Part shown: positions 1 to 11,545 of the stretch, piece by piece | Numbering within the stretch: the first letter of the stretch is position 1 | Layout of the letters: the number at the start of each line of letters is the position of its first letter | NCBI RefSeq assembly: GCF_030247185.1 | Contig: NC_080571.1 | Coordinates: forward strand, 209,804,880-209,868,879 | Direction of reading: 5' to 3' | DNA: 64,000 bases | Source of the DNA: Malaya genurostris | Taxonomy: Eukaryota; Arthropoda; Insecta; Diptera; Culicidae | Made by a program: the position numbers and the translations under genes | The notes under the pieces: generated by a model | The model's database searches: none | What the model was told of the DNA's origin: nothing | The model's input: only the letters and a program-made list of their open reading frames with translations

Positions 1-1640
1 AAGTAACCACCGACATGTACCGACCCTGCCGTTGTGACTCTTTTCCAAAACTGCTGTACTGCAGCTAAGCTGAATATCACCTGTTACCGTGAATTTGCCC
101 ACCAGAGGCAAACACACCGACAGACAGAGAGATCGGATCCGAGTCGGGTCTAAATTTACAGTAATTGCCTTTTTGCAAGGCCTATCGCGGAGGAGATTGT
201 TGAACAACACCGCCGCCGTGGGGACAATTTCAGAGAACACACGGCGACTGCGACTGGCCGTAAAACTTCAGCGGATCGCCCCGGTACTTTATGGGTTTGG
301 CTCATGATGGCAGCCTAATCAGTGCTCCTTCGTTCGCCTGTCTGAAGTTGCCTTCTGTTTTTTTTTATTTCGGTAACAAATGTGTGCATTGCATCAAGTG
401 CAACTTGGCAATTCCCCGGAGAAAGAGAACTAAACGAAACCGGGCATGTCTGTGCTTTTTCAAGTCGATCAGACCGGAGGGGACTAACTTAGAGTACGGA
501 TAGTTTGAACAACGGAATGCCTGCAACAATATTACCTAACGCTTTAGTAATGAAAGCCAGCGATAAAAAAAATTCGCACCGCCACTTACATGCACTGATC
601 GCGCACACAAGCTACAAAATGTCCTGCACCGTTTATGATAGCAATTCATCAAAAATGCACCTGAACCCGTCCGGTGGCTAGGTGGCTGGGAAGGTATCGG
701 AAAATGGATTCACATAAATGTACATTTTAACACGTCCAAGACGATAACCATATCCAGCGGATCAGCGCCGTTCGAGTTATTTCGAGTTAAAATGTGCTGT
801 GTGCTGCTGCCTTACCAGACGCATTGAGCCGAGCTGAGCTCGGATTCCGTTGGACCTACCGAGTGCATACTTTCCTGGTGCGGCATTTAAGTACCTTTCG
901 TCATTGATCGCTATAGGCGATTGTGTAATGTGTAACGTTTATTTAGCTTTTTTTCTTCTCCTTCGGCTGTCAACCTGGTTTACTGATAGGGTATGGATCA
1001 CCGCGAACATCGGTTCCGAGGGTTGCTCTAATCTGTGTGCAATTTGTTACGCCATCAGGATGTGATAGCCGAATCTGAATTCCATCTATTAGAACAACAA
1101 TTTGAAATTCAACACACATCGTAGTTTCATTAAATTTTGCTCGTTCTATTCACCATTAAATTGGAAGGATCCTATGCAGGGCATCGTGAATCAACAATGG
1201 TAGTTGCGCGGATTTTGATTGATTACACTCGCTTTCTTGGAAAAAATACGCTTCATTTAGTTTAATCCTTGTGGTAATTTGGTCCTGCACGAGTCTTCTT
1301 CCATATGGTTATCATTTTTACTTATCTAGTTATTATTTATCGTCCCTTTCTCAGTACCTAGCCAGCTTGGATTGTAATTGGATAATGAGAAAACGATTTT
1401 CCGGTTATTTTGAAGATCCTGGGACTACCAGTAAGACTTTAGAAAAATTTTACAATGCTATCCTATTTTTATGTTCAAGGGTTTTTAAAAGGTAAACGTA
1501 GTGTGACTTTATTAAGGATTTCTCTTATATTTTTTAAGTATTCCAAGAGTGGATTACATTTTGAATCCCAAAACATTCATCACTTACCTTACCTATCAGC
1601 ATAGTCATGTGGTTTTTTTTGCTGCTGTTTTCTGGTTTAC
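1..1640. other. unique-looking noncoding DNA
   Basis: I see no gene, terminal inverted repeat or tandem array here. Base composition is closer to balanced than in the repeat-rich parts, especially 1-1080. The short open frames have no recognisable domains and no consistent codon pattern. This could be host intronic or intergenic sequence. Confidence 0.4.
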
Positions 1641-1647
1641 AAAAACT

Positions 1648-2330
1648 CTATACTTCAAACGTGTCCTGGGAAAAGAAAACATTCATTTTTAATTCCTTGT
1701 CTCCGTGCGGCCCAACATAGTGAAACGATTGTGTTTCAGAAATAGTTTTACATTTTTTGAAACGATTTTTAAGAAATTTCTCTGCTTTTACATAATCTTC
1801 TGAGCATTTGTATATGACTGAAATGTCTGAAATATTGGGTAGAGAAGATGCTTTCCTAGCCCACTCGTACAATTCATTCGCGATCGAAATTTGACAATCA
1901 TTGATCATTTGTAAACTTGTGCGACGTGCCATTCTTTTGATAGTTCCTCCAGCATGGCCCTTTTCCATGAGCTGTCGCGAGAAAATTTCACTGTGCCAAA
2001 CGATGAAAATCATGCTCGTGATGAAAAATATTCGCAAAGTGTTTTACATTTTTGAATTGCTGAGGAGCGCCGTCAGAAAAATAGATGCACTTGGGTATAT
2101 GTGGATAGCATTGTGAAAAATATTGATTAAGGGCTTCAAGAAAGACATACACATATATTGCGTCATGTTTCTTGCAATCAGAAATAATTACTAATGTTTT
2201 ATGATCGATTTTGCTGTAATAGAAAACAATGGGGAATATAGTCGCTTAGTCTTTGTTCCAATGAAAGCCAGTCATGGCGTTTTGAATAACGAAGGCGTAA
2301 TTTTCCGCAAAATCGAAAATTATTAAACTT
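1648..2330 (-). pseudogene. relic of a transposon-type DDE-like protein
   Basis: Read on the minus strand, the frame starting near 2330 gives DFAENYAFVIQNA, then an in-frame stop. It continues with SDCKKHD, YFSDGAPQQFKN and AHGKGPC, and then shifts frame into GGTIKRMARR and ELYEWA. I recognise this order (DFAENY, SDC..HD, FSDGA..Q.KN, SHGKGPC..GGT.KR, LYEWA) from multi-copy insect and invertebrate proteins that behave like transposon genes. I cannot name the superfamily. The acidic residues in SDC and FSDGA could be DDE-type catalytic residues, which is inference. At least two stops and an apparent 8-nt loss after HGKGPC break the frame. The piece is C-terminal only and has no visible terminal repeats. 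Confidence 0.6.
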
Positions 2331-2371
2331 TCGTCACTCTTCAAGTTTTTCTCATATAGAAAGGGTATGCA

Positions 2372-2782
<411 letters not shown>

Positions 2783-3600
2783 ATGTAACAAAAATATGCA
2801 CTCACTTTTCTCAGAGATGGCTGAACCGATTTTCACCAACAAATATTCAAATGAAAGGTCTCATAGTCCCATAGTCTGCTATTGGATTTCTTTTCGATCC
2901 GACTTTCGGTTCCGGAAATATAGGAAGATAGGTACCAAAAAAATGAAAAAAATAGACACTCACTTTTTTCAGAGATGGCTGAACCGATTTTCACAAACTA
3001 GGTATTTTGGTCCCATAGCTTGCTGTTGAATTTCATTTCAATGTGACTTCCGGTTCCGGAGTAATATGATAATATGTGAAAATTTGAGAAAAAGTTTACG
3101 CTCAATTATCTCCGGAACAACTTAACCGAATGTCGCAAACTAAGATTCAAAAGAAAGGTCTTATAACATCCTAACAATTTGTAGAACATTTTATCTGGAT
3201 CCGACTTCCGGTTCCGGAACTAAAGCGTGATAAGTGGAAAATTACCAATTTTATTAGTATTTTTCCACGAACGATGGTTAAAAACAGGAACAAATCCCAT
3301 AAAATTGTCTGATAAATTCTTCTAGTTTGCAGAGCTTGTTAGTTTGTGGGCATGAAAACTTAATTCGGCACAACTCCCCTCTTTTCTTGTTCCGAGAGCA
3401 CCGAAAGTGGAGAAGAAAAACTCCTAAAACTGAATTCACTTCGATTTCTCTGCGATGTTTGAACCGATTTTCACAAATCTTGATTTGAATTGAAGTTCAT
3501 ACTGTCTATAAAGCTACTATGAAATTTCATCCGGATCTGACTTCCGGTTCCGCAGTTACAGGGCGATGAGTGTCAAAGTTTTCAAATCGCCACATAGAGT
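2783..3600. repeat. TTCCGG degenerate tandem repeat array
   Basis: Several diverged copies of a unit roughly 160-220 bp long. Each contains, in order, 'cactcacttttctcagagat', 'ggctgaaccgattttcacaa', an 'aaatgaaaggtct' block and 'gacttccggttccgga'. Partial copies continue at about 3440-3560 and 4080-4180. The same family recurs at 14.3, 28.3, 29.6 and 61.4 kb. It is noncoding. Confidence 0.9.
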
Positions 3601-3688
3601 GACAATATGTACAACACCGAAAGAAGAAGAAAACACAAAACGAACAGGGCGTGCTTTGTTCTATTTCGTACACGTTGTGTGGTGATGT

Positions 3689-3732
3689 CAATAATAATAA
3701 TAATAATAATAATAGTAATAATAATAATAGTG

Positions 3733-3769
<37 letters not shown>

Positions 3770-3773
3770 TAAA

Positions 3774-3812
<39 letters not shown>
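3689..3812. repeat. (AAT)n microsatellite
   Basis: About 124 bp of AAT/ATA triplets with a few substitutions (AGT, GAT, AAA). The poly-Asn and poly-Ile frames through it are repeat artefacts. Confidence 0.97.
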
Positions 3813-4079
3813 TCTTTTACATGTTTTATGCTGTTTAGCTTGACTTACATATGCAGAAGTAACAGAAACGCAGGTTCGTTTCGTTTGTTAGATTTCGTTT
3901 AATTGGTTTAATCGAAATAGAGCATGAGATAGTGAGTATAGGTTCAACTACGTTCAAAACTGTTCCAATTTGTAGGTCATATTTGTTGGTAGCAAACGAA
4001 CCAACTTCGGCTATTCCGTTCATCTGAATCCGGTTTCGGAAGAATTGGAAATGGCGATTAAAAACTGCAAAAAGAATCT

Positions 4080-4180
4080 CACTCACTTATCTTGGAGATT
4101 GCCACCTCGATTTTCACAAACTTATTCTTTAATTTGTTGTGGATATTACTTTCGGTTCCGGAACTACAGGTTAAACAGAA
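4080..4180. repeat. TTCCGG repeat fragment
   Basis: A single decayed unit with 'ctcacttatcttggagatt', 'ctcgattttcacaaact' and 'ttcggttccggaac', in the same orientation as the main array upstream. Confidence 0.7.
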
Positions 4181-4189
4181 TTTGTAGAG

Positions 4190-5550
4190 TTTGTGAGATT
4201 AGGTCCGAACAAATTCTCCTATTTCTATTCAATAAACAGTTGTTTTTGCGAATTCCACGGTTAAAGGGTAAGAGCTCCCTATTTCATCTCAGCTCCAATT
4301 TCTATCTCATTCCTTCACCTCATAACTTTGAACATTTATCATATCTTTAAACGTACCTGAACAAAACTGTGGAACGTTTTAAAACATTTATTCTAGGTTT
4401 TGCCACACTTTCCAATTGAAAAAAAAAATGGTAAAAAACCTTCAACGATCGCTTTTTTCATTTAAAATAAACTCACTTTTTGATTTAGGAACCACTTTCG
4501 TCTGAAGTTCTACAATTCATCATGTTTCTGTATATTTAATAATCGATTCGTCTCAAAACATGATCACTATTCCACATAATTACACAACTATTCAATGTTG
4601 GATGACTTTATAGTTAGTAATATTCACTTTCCACTTGTTTATTCAACGATTAAAGACTTCTGAAATTACCTGTTGAGCAATAAATGCAATGAAAAATATG
4701 AGATGAAAATTTGCACTTAATTCACTTGATTGCGCTTTGTTTTCATCTCATTTCATATCGCAAGGTTGCCAACTTTTCTCATAATGTTAAATAAAAAAAA
4801 TATATTGCTTCTTCCTTAAATTATCATCAACAAGTATTTTTTGGTATCCGTGACATTAGTTTAATTACATCATTGATATTTATATATAAATAAAACTGTT
4901 TCGGATTCTAATATTACCAAATAGAACGTGTTAAATACTAATCAAATAACCATTGTGGCAAATCTAGTAGCACTGGTTTCTTTCCGCTATACGTCACCAT
5001 AACACTGTTAAATGTGTGTGTTTCATTGGCTGTGCACAGAGATGCCAGATATTTTCATAGAAAATATGTTCTATCTGTTTTCACTAATAAAATGAATCAA
5101 ATTCAAATTCAAATCAAATTCAAATTGGTTTTAAATTTTAATATAAATGTTTAACAGTGTTCATCATCAAACATTTGCACAAAAGATTTCCATTTTAACA
5201 TGTGATTTGTCCGTTGATTAATAAACTTTTAAAGAAGTACTGCAATCAAATACTAATAGATACTCAGATAGAAAAGTCTAACGTTCTACTTCTCATTTTG
5301 TATGAACCTTTACAAATCTGTATTAAATTTAGAAAATCTGTAATCTGATTTAACGAACGGGAACGCAAAAATCTATACAATACAGCTAAATCTGTATGAA
5401 TGGCATCTCTGATTCTGCATTTTGTTTTAAGAAGAGCTAATGCCTAAATAGTAACAATTCTTTTTTTGTTTTTTTAAGTTCTCAAAATTAACGGCAGAGT
5501 AAAATTTTAAATTTGAAACGAAAGGTAATAAAAACGATCCATCAGTTCGT
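4190..5550. other. AT-rich noncoding stretch
   Basis: No gene or clear mobile element seen. The DNA is strongly AT-rich, with a small run of 'caaattcaaatt' direct repeats near 5096-5130. Confidence 0.4.
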
Positions 5551-5554
5551 GGTC

Positions 5555-6590
5555 GCATCTCATCAGACACAGTCGACAATTGCTGACGGTCGAGACGATA
5601 GAAACAAAGACAATACAGTGTAGTGAATAATAGAGTGTACGAAATGGGCAAATACGATTTAACAAAGCCTGAAACTTGGCCTACAAGGCCAAATTCAATT
5701 TGTATTGATTTCAAGCGCTGCACAGTTAGACCAGCAGCAAACGAAATTGAAATCTTGCTTAAGGAACGAATGCATCTAAACGTTAATGATGTAAGTGAGA
5801 TTCAATTCAACAAGGCGTCGAACTGTGTGTACATTATGTTTAAACGTGAAAAAGATGCAATTGCATTTGTTTCGGTTAATAACGGGGTGCACAGTGTTGA
5901 TCATGACAATGTTAAATATATAATCCCTGTGTACATGGTGGACAATGCCATAGAAGTACGCGTGCATGACCTTCCCCCGCAGACCAGCGATGAGTTCATT
6001 CGAGAAAGTAATGGAATTTTTTCCCGGGTATCCGGAATGGCGTGCGAGTGGTACGTATGCAACTACGTAAAGCAATTCCATCCTACATCATTTGTGATCA
6101 AGGCGGGATACATCCGTGTAAAACGCTGATTACGTATGAAAATCAACTGGTAACATGTCAGTACGGCAAACCTTGCACTGAAACTGCGAAAACAAACAAA
6201 ACAAACAAAAACAAGGACAACCGCTCAACAACGGAAATTAGTAAATGCAGTGCTCCTGTTTAAAAAACACCTTCACCATCTAACCAACTATCAACTGCAA
6301 TCAATGTACAGCAACTACCAATCAACCTTAGACTGCGATCAACAATGAAAACAAGGAAACGGAAACCACTCACAACTCCAACGATGTAGCAATGGATGAT
6401 ATGAGCAACGAACAAAATGACCTCCAATCTTCGCTCGAAGGAAATGAAAGCTCCTCTCCCCCTAGAAGACGGGTGACAACGAGATCCAACAATAAAAAAA
6501 AAATATTGTGTAGCAAAAACATGGGTAAGTCGGCCACGTAAATCTATACGCAAATTGGCCGGAATAAAAATTGTTATAAAAAAAATTGGT
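5555..6590 (+). mobile_element. gag-like retroposon, copy 1
   Basis: A unit of about 1 kb with a short 5' leader, a single gag-like frame and an A-rich 3' end ('ggccggaataaaaattg' then A8). The leader ('catctcatcagacacagtcg', 'gctgacgg', 'gagacgatagaaac') resembles the leaders of the copies at 43.7 and 47.7 kb. The 3' end resembles copy 3 ('gagccgattaaaaaaac'). No reverse transcriptase follows in either copy. This suggests a short non-autonomous family carrying only an ORF1-like gene. Target duplications are not obvious here. Confidence 0.65.
5644..6540 (+). pseudogene. gag-like (ORF1-type) protein, broken
   Basis: Start chosen at the ATG of MGKYDLTKPETW. It aligns in position with the ATG of the 47.8-kb copy, and an upstream in-frame ATG lies in the leader. 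Conserved blocks shared with that copy are D-F-x-x-C-x-x-R-P near the N terminus, LLKE.MHL, NVVYI.F, NIKY.IPVYM, a short acidic block ending IEVRVHDL, FPGI.NGVRVVRM, and PCK.L.TY.NQ..TCQY. The last block should lead into a CCHC knuckle, but here part of the knuckle is deleted (CQYGKPC). An internal deletion near 6010 removes about 15 residues and changes frame. Beyond 6263 an Arg/Ser-rich tail (PPRRRVTTRSNNKKK) is still visible. Nucleic-acid binding for retrotransposition is inferred from the knuckle and the basic tail. Confidence 0.65.
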
Positions 6591-6649
6591 ACATATTCAG
6601 TGATACAAATACACATAATAGGACGGTAGCAGCCCGTTTAACCCTTTAT

Positions 6650-7420
6650 TTTATAAATTGTATCGCTGGTGCCCTTTCTTAGATTCTTTTTGAATCAGAA
6701 ATACGACTTATGAACTAAATTAAAGTAAAACAGTATAACAAGATTCGTCCGGCCATTGAACCTGGTTGTGCTTCTTTTTAGAGCTTTCTTCGTACTATCA
6801 ATCGATTTAAATTAACTGCAATCAGCCTCCTTTCGGTAGGCGAAAGAAAGTTTAACCAAAAATAGGACTTATGAAATAAATTGGGATAAAACGGTATGAC
6901 AATACTCGTGCGGTCACTGAATATATTTGTAATCTTATTCTTTAGGTTTTAGTTTTCATGATATCAATCGATTTTAATCAACCGAAACTAGCCTCCTGCC
7001 GGAATGCGAAAGAAAGTTGACCCAGAGATAGGGGTAAAACGATGTAGCACGATTCATGCAGTCATGGAAACTATCTGTTAACCTTTTTTTTGCAGTTATT
7101 TGTGAAACATAGAACTGTCTTGTTTAACCATAATTGATCCAAACACCGATCAGTAGAGCTTTTATTTCTGTAAATTCATGGAAGAAGATGACTTGGGGTA
7201 AAACAGAATACATTTATTTTCGGTCGATCCTATTAAGAACAATCCATTTATCGAACTTATGAACATGTCAGGAGTATCTTCCGATTAGGCGAATTCGTTT
7301 TACTAGAGTTTCACAGTCAGTTTTCGAAGTAAAGTTAAACAAGAAAAATTGAAGCAAAACGGGCATGATAGTGAATTTTGCGGATCGTCTAACTATCATC
7401 AATCGATTTTACGGAAAATT
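6650..7420. repeat. degenerate tandem repeat, about 170-200 bp period
   Basis: Three to four diverged units share 'gacttatgaa(c/a)taaatt', 'gta/taaaac.gtat.acaa', 'tatcaatcgattt.aat', 'agcctcct..cgg' and 'gcgaaagaaagtt'. Examples start near 6700, 6868, 7020 and 7190. No coding potential is seen. Confidence 0.65.
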
Positions 7421-7566
7421 TTGCATAAGAAATACTTACTTTGAAAATATTTGCCTTGGTTTTTATAAAATTATTGAGCACAATCGCGTTTTTGATCGTT
7501 TTTTCCCCACTGTGCACTGTTTCCAAAAGTTTGAGAAAACTAAATTTTTGAGCTTTTTATAGTAGC

Positions 7567-8852
7567 AAAGACTGTCCCAGAAAGTATGGACGCAACCAAA
7601 AACCGCTGCCATTTCGCAATGGTTCAGTATCTGTCAATTTTTATGGCTGCGTACTGTTGTTTACACTCTTCTCTAACCACTTGTGCAGTTGTTTATTCGT
7701 TTTCATTAGTTTTTTTTTCGAAATGCGTGAACTTTCAGCAGAACAACGAAGAAAAATTGTGTGCAAATGGTGCACAGAACACGGACTGTCACTGAGAAAG
7801 ATAGCAAAAATGGAAGGAGTGAGTGAAAAAGCCGTGCGAAATGCAATCAGGAAGTTCGGTGAGGATAATCCGAAAAAAAGGTCCTGCTAACCTTCAGTTG
7901 AATGAACGTATACTGAAGGGGTTCGAGCAAATAAAGGAGGTTTCAGTTCGGGATGTGGCCAAAAAAGTGGGCACTTCGAAGTCAAATGTTCTTCGTGCTA
8001 AAGAACGTTTGAATCTTCGAACCTATAAGAAGCAGAAACAACCAAAACGTAGTCCGAAACAAGAAGCATCGATCAGGCCGAGGGTTCGAAAGCTGTACAA
8101 TACGATTCTTGCTGGAAATTTGAACTGCATAATCATGGACGACGAAACCTATGTGAAACTCGATTACAAATCCTTGCCGGGACCACAATATTATACGGTG
8201 CGAGAAGGGCAAGTGTTAAACCAGCCCGAGACATCGATTGAAGTCGAAAAATTTGGTAAGAAAGCTTTGGTCTGGCAAGCAATTTGTAGCCGCGGTAAGA
8301 TTTCGAAACCCTTCATCACCACTGCTTCAATGAACAGCGAAACATACATCAAGGAATGTTTACAAAAACGACTTCTACCCATGATTCGAAGCCACAAGGA
8401 TCCTGTTGTCTTTTGGCCAGATCTTGCTTCTTGTCACTACTCGAAATCAACGGTAGAATGGTATACTGCAAAAAATGTCACTTTCGTCCCAAAAGACATG
8501 AATCAAATTTGTCCCAAAAGACATGAAAAACAAAATTGCCCACAACTTCGACCAATTGAGGAATTTTGGGCATTAACGAAGGCACATCTTAGGAAACATG
8601 TCTCGGCAGCCGAAACCATTGAACAGTTCGAAAAAGATTGGAAAAAAGTGTCAAAACTTGTCGCCAAAAAGTCTGTACGGAATTTAACGAGAAACGTTCG
8701 CAAGAAGATGCGCCAGCCAGTCTACACTGGCTAAGTAGTAAATGTTGTGAATAATATTCTGTTGTTGTAGTTTAATATTATCAGAATATCGAATAAAACT
8801 TGAATATCTAACACACAATCAAAGTGCATCCATACTTTCTGGGACAGTCTTT
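7567..8852 (+). mobile_element. ITmD37E-type DNA transposon, near complete
   Basis: Terminal inverted repeats of about 25 bp, 'aaagactgtcccagaaagta' onward at 7567 and its complement ending at 8852, enclose one transposase gene. TA dinucleotides lie close to both ends (7563-7564 and 8852-8853), as expected for IS630-Tc1-mariner elements that insert at TA. The size of about 1.29 kb is normal for the group. Confidence 0.9.
7723..8734 (+). pseudogene. ITmD37E transposase, one frameshift
   Basis: DDE transposase of the IS630-Tc1-mariner superfamily, which cuts and pastes its own element at TA sites. The start is the ATG of MRELSAEQRRK, aligned with the start of the intact relative at 33.4 kb. 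An N-terminal helix-turn-helix (LRKIAKMEGVSEKAVRNAI) is followed by a one-base shift in an A7 tract near 7876. The remaining 280-odd residues are open. They carry a second HTH (VRDVAKKVGTSKSNVLRAKE), the first acidic motif MDDETYVK, the second FWPDLASCHYS and the glutamate motif LRPIEEFW. A roughly 25-bp tandem duplication ('gtcccaaaagacatga' at 8486 and 8511) adds eight codons, so the second-D-to-E spacing is 45 instead of 37. It is probably inactive. Confidence 0.88.
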
Positions 8853-8869
8853 ACTTTCACACTGTGGAA

Positions 8870-9058
8870 AACCTAATCATAATATAATATAATGATCATA
8901 TTGCTGATGGCATGAAAAAAGATTTATTTTGTTGCGTCTAGTACAAGTCGAGATATTCACGATTAAGTTTCATCCCATTCTTCCAAATGGGTGAATTTTG
9001 AAAAGGCGTCCATGTCCCATGTCATAGTAAAGTAAGACGTATTCATGTCAGAACAACT
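8870..9058 (+). repeat. fragment of histone-associated repeat H
   Basis: Resembles the 3' end of the H repeat copies at 35.5 and 41.1 kb. Shared words are 'gatggcatg', 'gagatattcacgat', 'attttgaaaaggc' and 'agtaag.cgtattca'. It ends at about the same place as those copies. Confidence 0.6.
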
Positions 9059-10740
9059 TCGAACCGGGAAAATTTATGACTGACGGATTTTCCATACAGA
9101 AGCTAAGAATTGTTCGTATTTCGACTGACTTTTCGTATATCTTTGTTTAATCGTGTTTCAACGCATCGAACACAACCCACCCTAGCCAGACCGTCGTTGT
9201 TGACCGTATTGTAAAAAACCACTTTTCCCGGTGTTTGACTGATAGAGACCGACAGTCGAATAAGATAGATTGTCACCATCACTAGCAGTGACAACATCAT
9301 CCGCGGTGGCAGCTCCGTCTATGGACACCGGCGGCAACCATTACTCAATCCACTGCAATCGCCGTACCCGGGGTTCACTTATACGGGATCAAATCGAACC
9401 GCTCGCTGCTGAGAAGAAGAAGAAGAAGAAGAAGAAGAAGTTAGGCAACGCCAACTAAACCGTGGAAGTTGTTTACATGGCGTTAGCACGCTTCCAGCCA
9501 TTACTAGTCGCTAAACACTAAATATTGAATTTTCGATGTTTACATAATCCAGTTTCAATGTACCTTTTCCTTCTGATCTGCTGCTTTCGCTCCATTGTAA
9601 CAGCCATAAAATATCCTTAATGTGCGCTAGTAGTGGCAATTAACAACTGTTTAATGTCCGAGTTACAGCAAAAATAGCATGCTACTCAGTAGGTCCATTC
9701 TATCGATGAGAGTGATCCATTTTCCATTCACTCTTTACGCTAGTTTGCTTCAATAGTAAGTAGTACAGATAGTATCGTTTCCAGTCGAGTTCGGTGCAGC
9801 AATTTTCAAACGTTTGCGATAACAAGCAAAACATGATTGTTGGTTTACCTTGGAGAGATGTTTGAAATTCAAAACGATTATGGACTCCGATTAGAAGTGA
9901 ACTTGTCTGTTCCTACTATCAAATTCTGAGTACTGGGTTAGAACAGAAACCGCACGTGGCTCCGGTCAATGTCCCAGTTTTTTTCCAGAACTTATTTGCA
10001 GAATGTTCCAAAAGTATTCTTATCTCGAAGCAACGAACAGGTCCATTAGTGCGGGGTTATGTTACTTTCATACAAAATTAGAACCACTTAATTTTGCTTC
10101 CTCCACTCACGACTGACTTTGCTACATTGACTGATTAATACATTGAAGAGCAGAAAAAATCAAAGTACACTACATACTTATGCCACGCCGCCCCTATTCT
10201 AGCCAGAACATCGCGGTGGCGCCGCGGCAAGACGGGCGGCCACTTAAATAATAATACCCAGCACTCCCAGCTTGGCAGTCGGCAGTGGAGCACGCAATTT
10301 ATTTTCGAGATTTAGATAAATCCAGCGCCGGCCACCGTCAATGGCACAACACCAATGCACAGTAGCTGGAAATGGATGGTTGCGTTAATGCAAATTTACA
10401 GAATTCGATTGGAGTGCAGGAGTGGTTGCGCGTTTGCGAAATCAGGGTACGGTAGGGTACCTCTGGTCGCGGGGATGGTCGTGTCAGGACGGGACGGGAA
10501 CTGACGCGCGATTTACGAGCACGAGCTATGCAACATTTTAATTAAATTTCAAATCACCTCTCCGATAGTACACTAACGAACCACTAAACGGTCACGCAAT
10601 GATTTACCCGATTGTTTAGATTCAGCCGCACTTTGGTAGACGCTTCATTTTTGTTGGGATGGAATTGTTCTGACATCTATTCTTCGGTGCGTGAATCTCT
10701 CTTACAACCCGAAAGCTCAAATACTTGAAACAATCTTGTG
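9059..10740. other. unique-looking noncoding DNA
   Basis: No gene or mobile element recognised. Composition is balanced, with a GC-rich patch at about 10180-10530 ('gcggtggcgccgcggcaag', 'cagcgccggccaccg'). Host intronic or regulatory DNA is possible but unsupported by any specific signal I can verify. Confidence 0.35.
9411..9440. repeat. (GAA)n microsatellite
   Basis: About ten AAG/GAA triplets in a row. Confidence 0.95.
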
Positions 10741-10744
10741 TTTC

Positions 10745-10918
10745 TTACCATGCAAATACATTAATAGCAAGTCCTTCAGCGTTAATAATGGCTTGACACC
10801 TTCGAGGCATACTTTGAATTTTGTTGATTCGACGAACAAGCTGCTTCAAATTGTGTGGTCGGTTCTTCCCAAGCTTCATATTCGTTTTAGCCCAAACGTT
10901 CTCAATTGGATTGGCATT
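10745..10918 (-). pseudogene. Tc1-like transposase, C-terminal scrap
   Basis: The minus strand reads NANPIENVWAKTNMKLG, then HNLKQLVRRINKIQ, SMPRRCQAII and a stop after NVFAW. The NPIENVW motif holds the catalytic glutamate of Tc1-family DDE transposases. About 58 terminal codons remain, in one open frame. The 5' side is cut off exactly where the H repeat begins ('ctcagagggtaaat'), so the rest of the gene is gone. Confidence 0.85.
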
Positions 10919-11307
10919 TACCCTCTGAGAGAGTGATAAGTTTTTGATCGTGAATATCTCTTGTTGTATCTAATGAATCAACATAATTCTTGCTACATGC
11001 CATCGGAAACATGATCACAATTTTATGATAAAATTTTCAGTTGTGTGACATATTCTCAAATAGTTCAAAATTACACTTTTCTGAAATGTTTGGTATAAAC
11101 GAGTATCAAAGAGGATAATTCATAAGGCGCGTTTGCCTTTCTCGTATTTTGAAAGCTCATAGCTCAGTGATCTGTGGAAGGATTTATATAATCCAGCTAC
11201 CAATAAAATCGAAAATTTTCAACTTGAACGTGTATTACAACAACGTTGAAGTTTTTCAATAGTACACTATTGAAAAACCTGTTTGATTTGACGCATGACA
11301 GCACCAG

Positions 11308-11360
11308 CCAATCAGAACGCGAGATGTCTGCTTCTGTACAAGAGCATCCATATAAAAGTT
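11308..11360 (+). promoter_or_regulatory. histone-type promoter remnant
   Basis: 'ccaatcagaacgcg' at about 11308 is followed about 40 bp later by 'tataaaag' (about 11352). This CCAAT-then-TATA order sits upstream of the H2B-like start at 11485. A similar CCAAT/TATA pair occurs in H copy B on the minus strand. Activity is unknown. Confidence 0.45.
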
Positions 11361-11484
11361 GAGTGGTTCATTTTTCCTACCATTTGCTGAGCAACTGTTC
11401 CCGAAACAAGACACACGAGAGCAACATCGAGGACCTGTCGTCTCACTGTTTCCCGATCTGAATGCACGAGACACCGTCAGCACA

Positions 11485-11545
11485 ATGACACCGAAAATCG
11501 GTAGAAAGGCAGCCAAAAAGTCCAGCAAGGCCCATTGCCGAAACA
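11485..11545 (+). pseudogene. histone H2B N-terminal remnant
   Basis: An ATG opens MTPKIGRKAAKKSSKAH, which resembles the insect H2B N terminus (M-A-P-K-x-x-G-K-A-A-K-K-x-x-K-A-Q) in most positions. The similarity stops after about 17 codons, and the rest of the histone-fold gene is absent. It lies downstream of CCAAT and TATA-like boxes, as in a real replication-dependent histone gene. I read it as a captured, truncated histone gene start inside a dispersed repeat. Confidence 0.55.

Noticed and set aside
3607..3902. Poly-Ile and poly-Asn frames
   Set aside because: They translate the AAT microsatellite.
5623..6129. 168-codon frame as a complete host gene
   Set aside because: It is the N-terminal part of a broken gag-like gene whose relatives are at 43.7 and 47.8 kb. 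The frame ends at a shift, not a true terminus.
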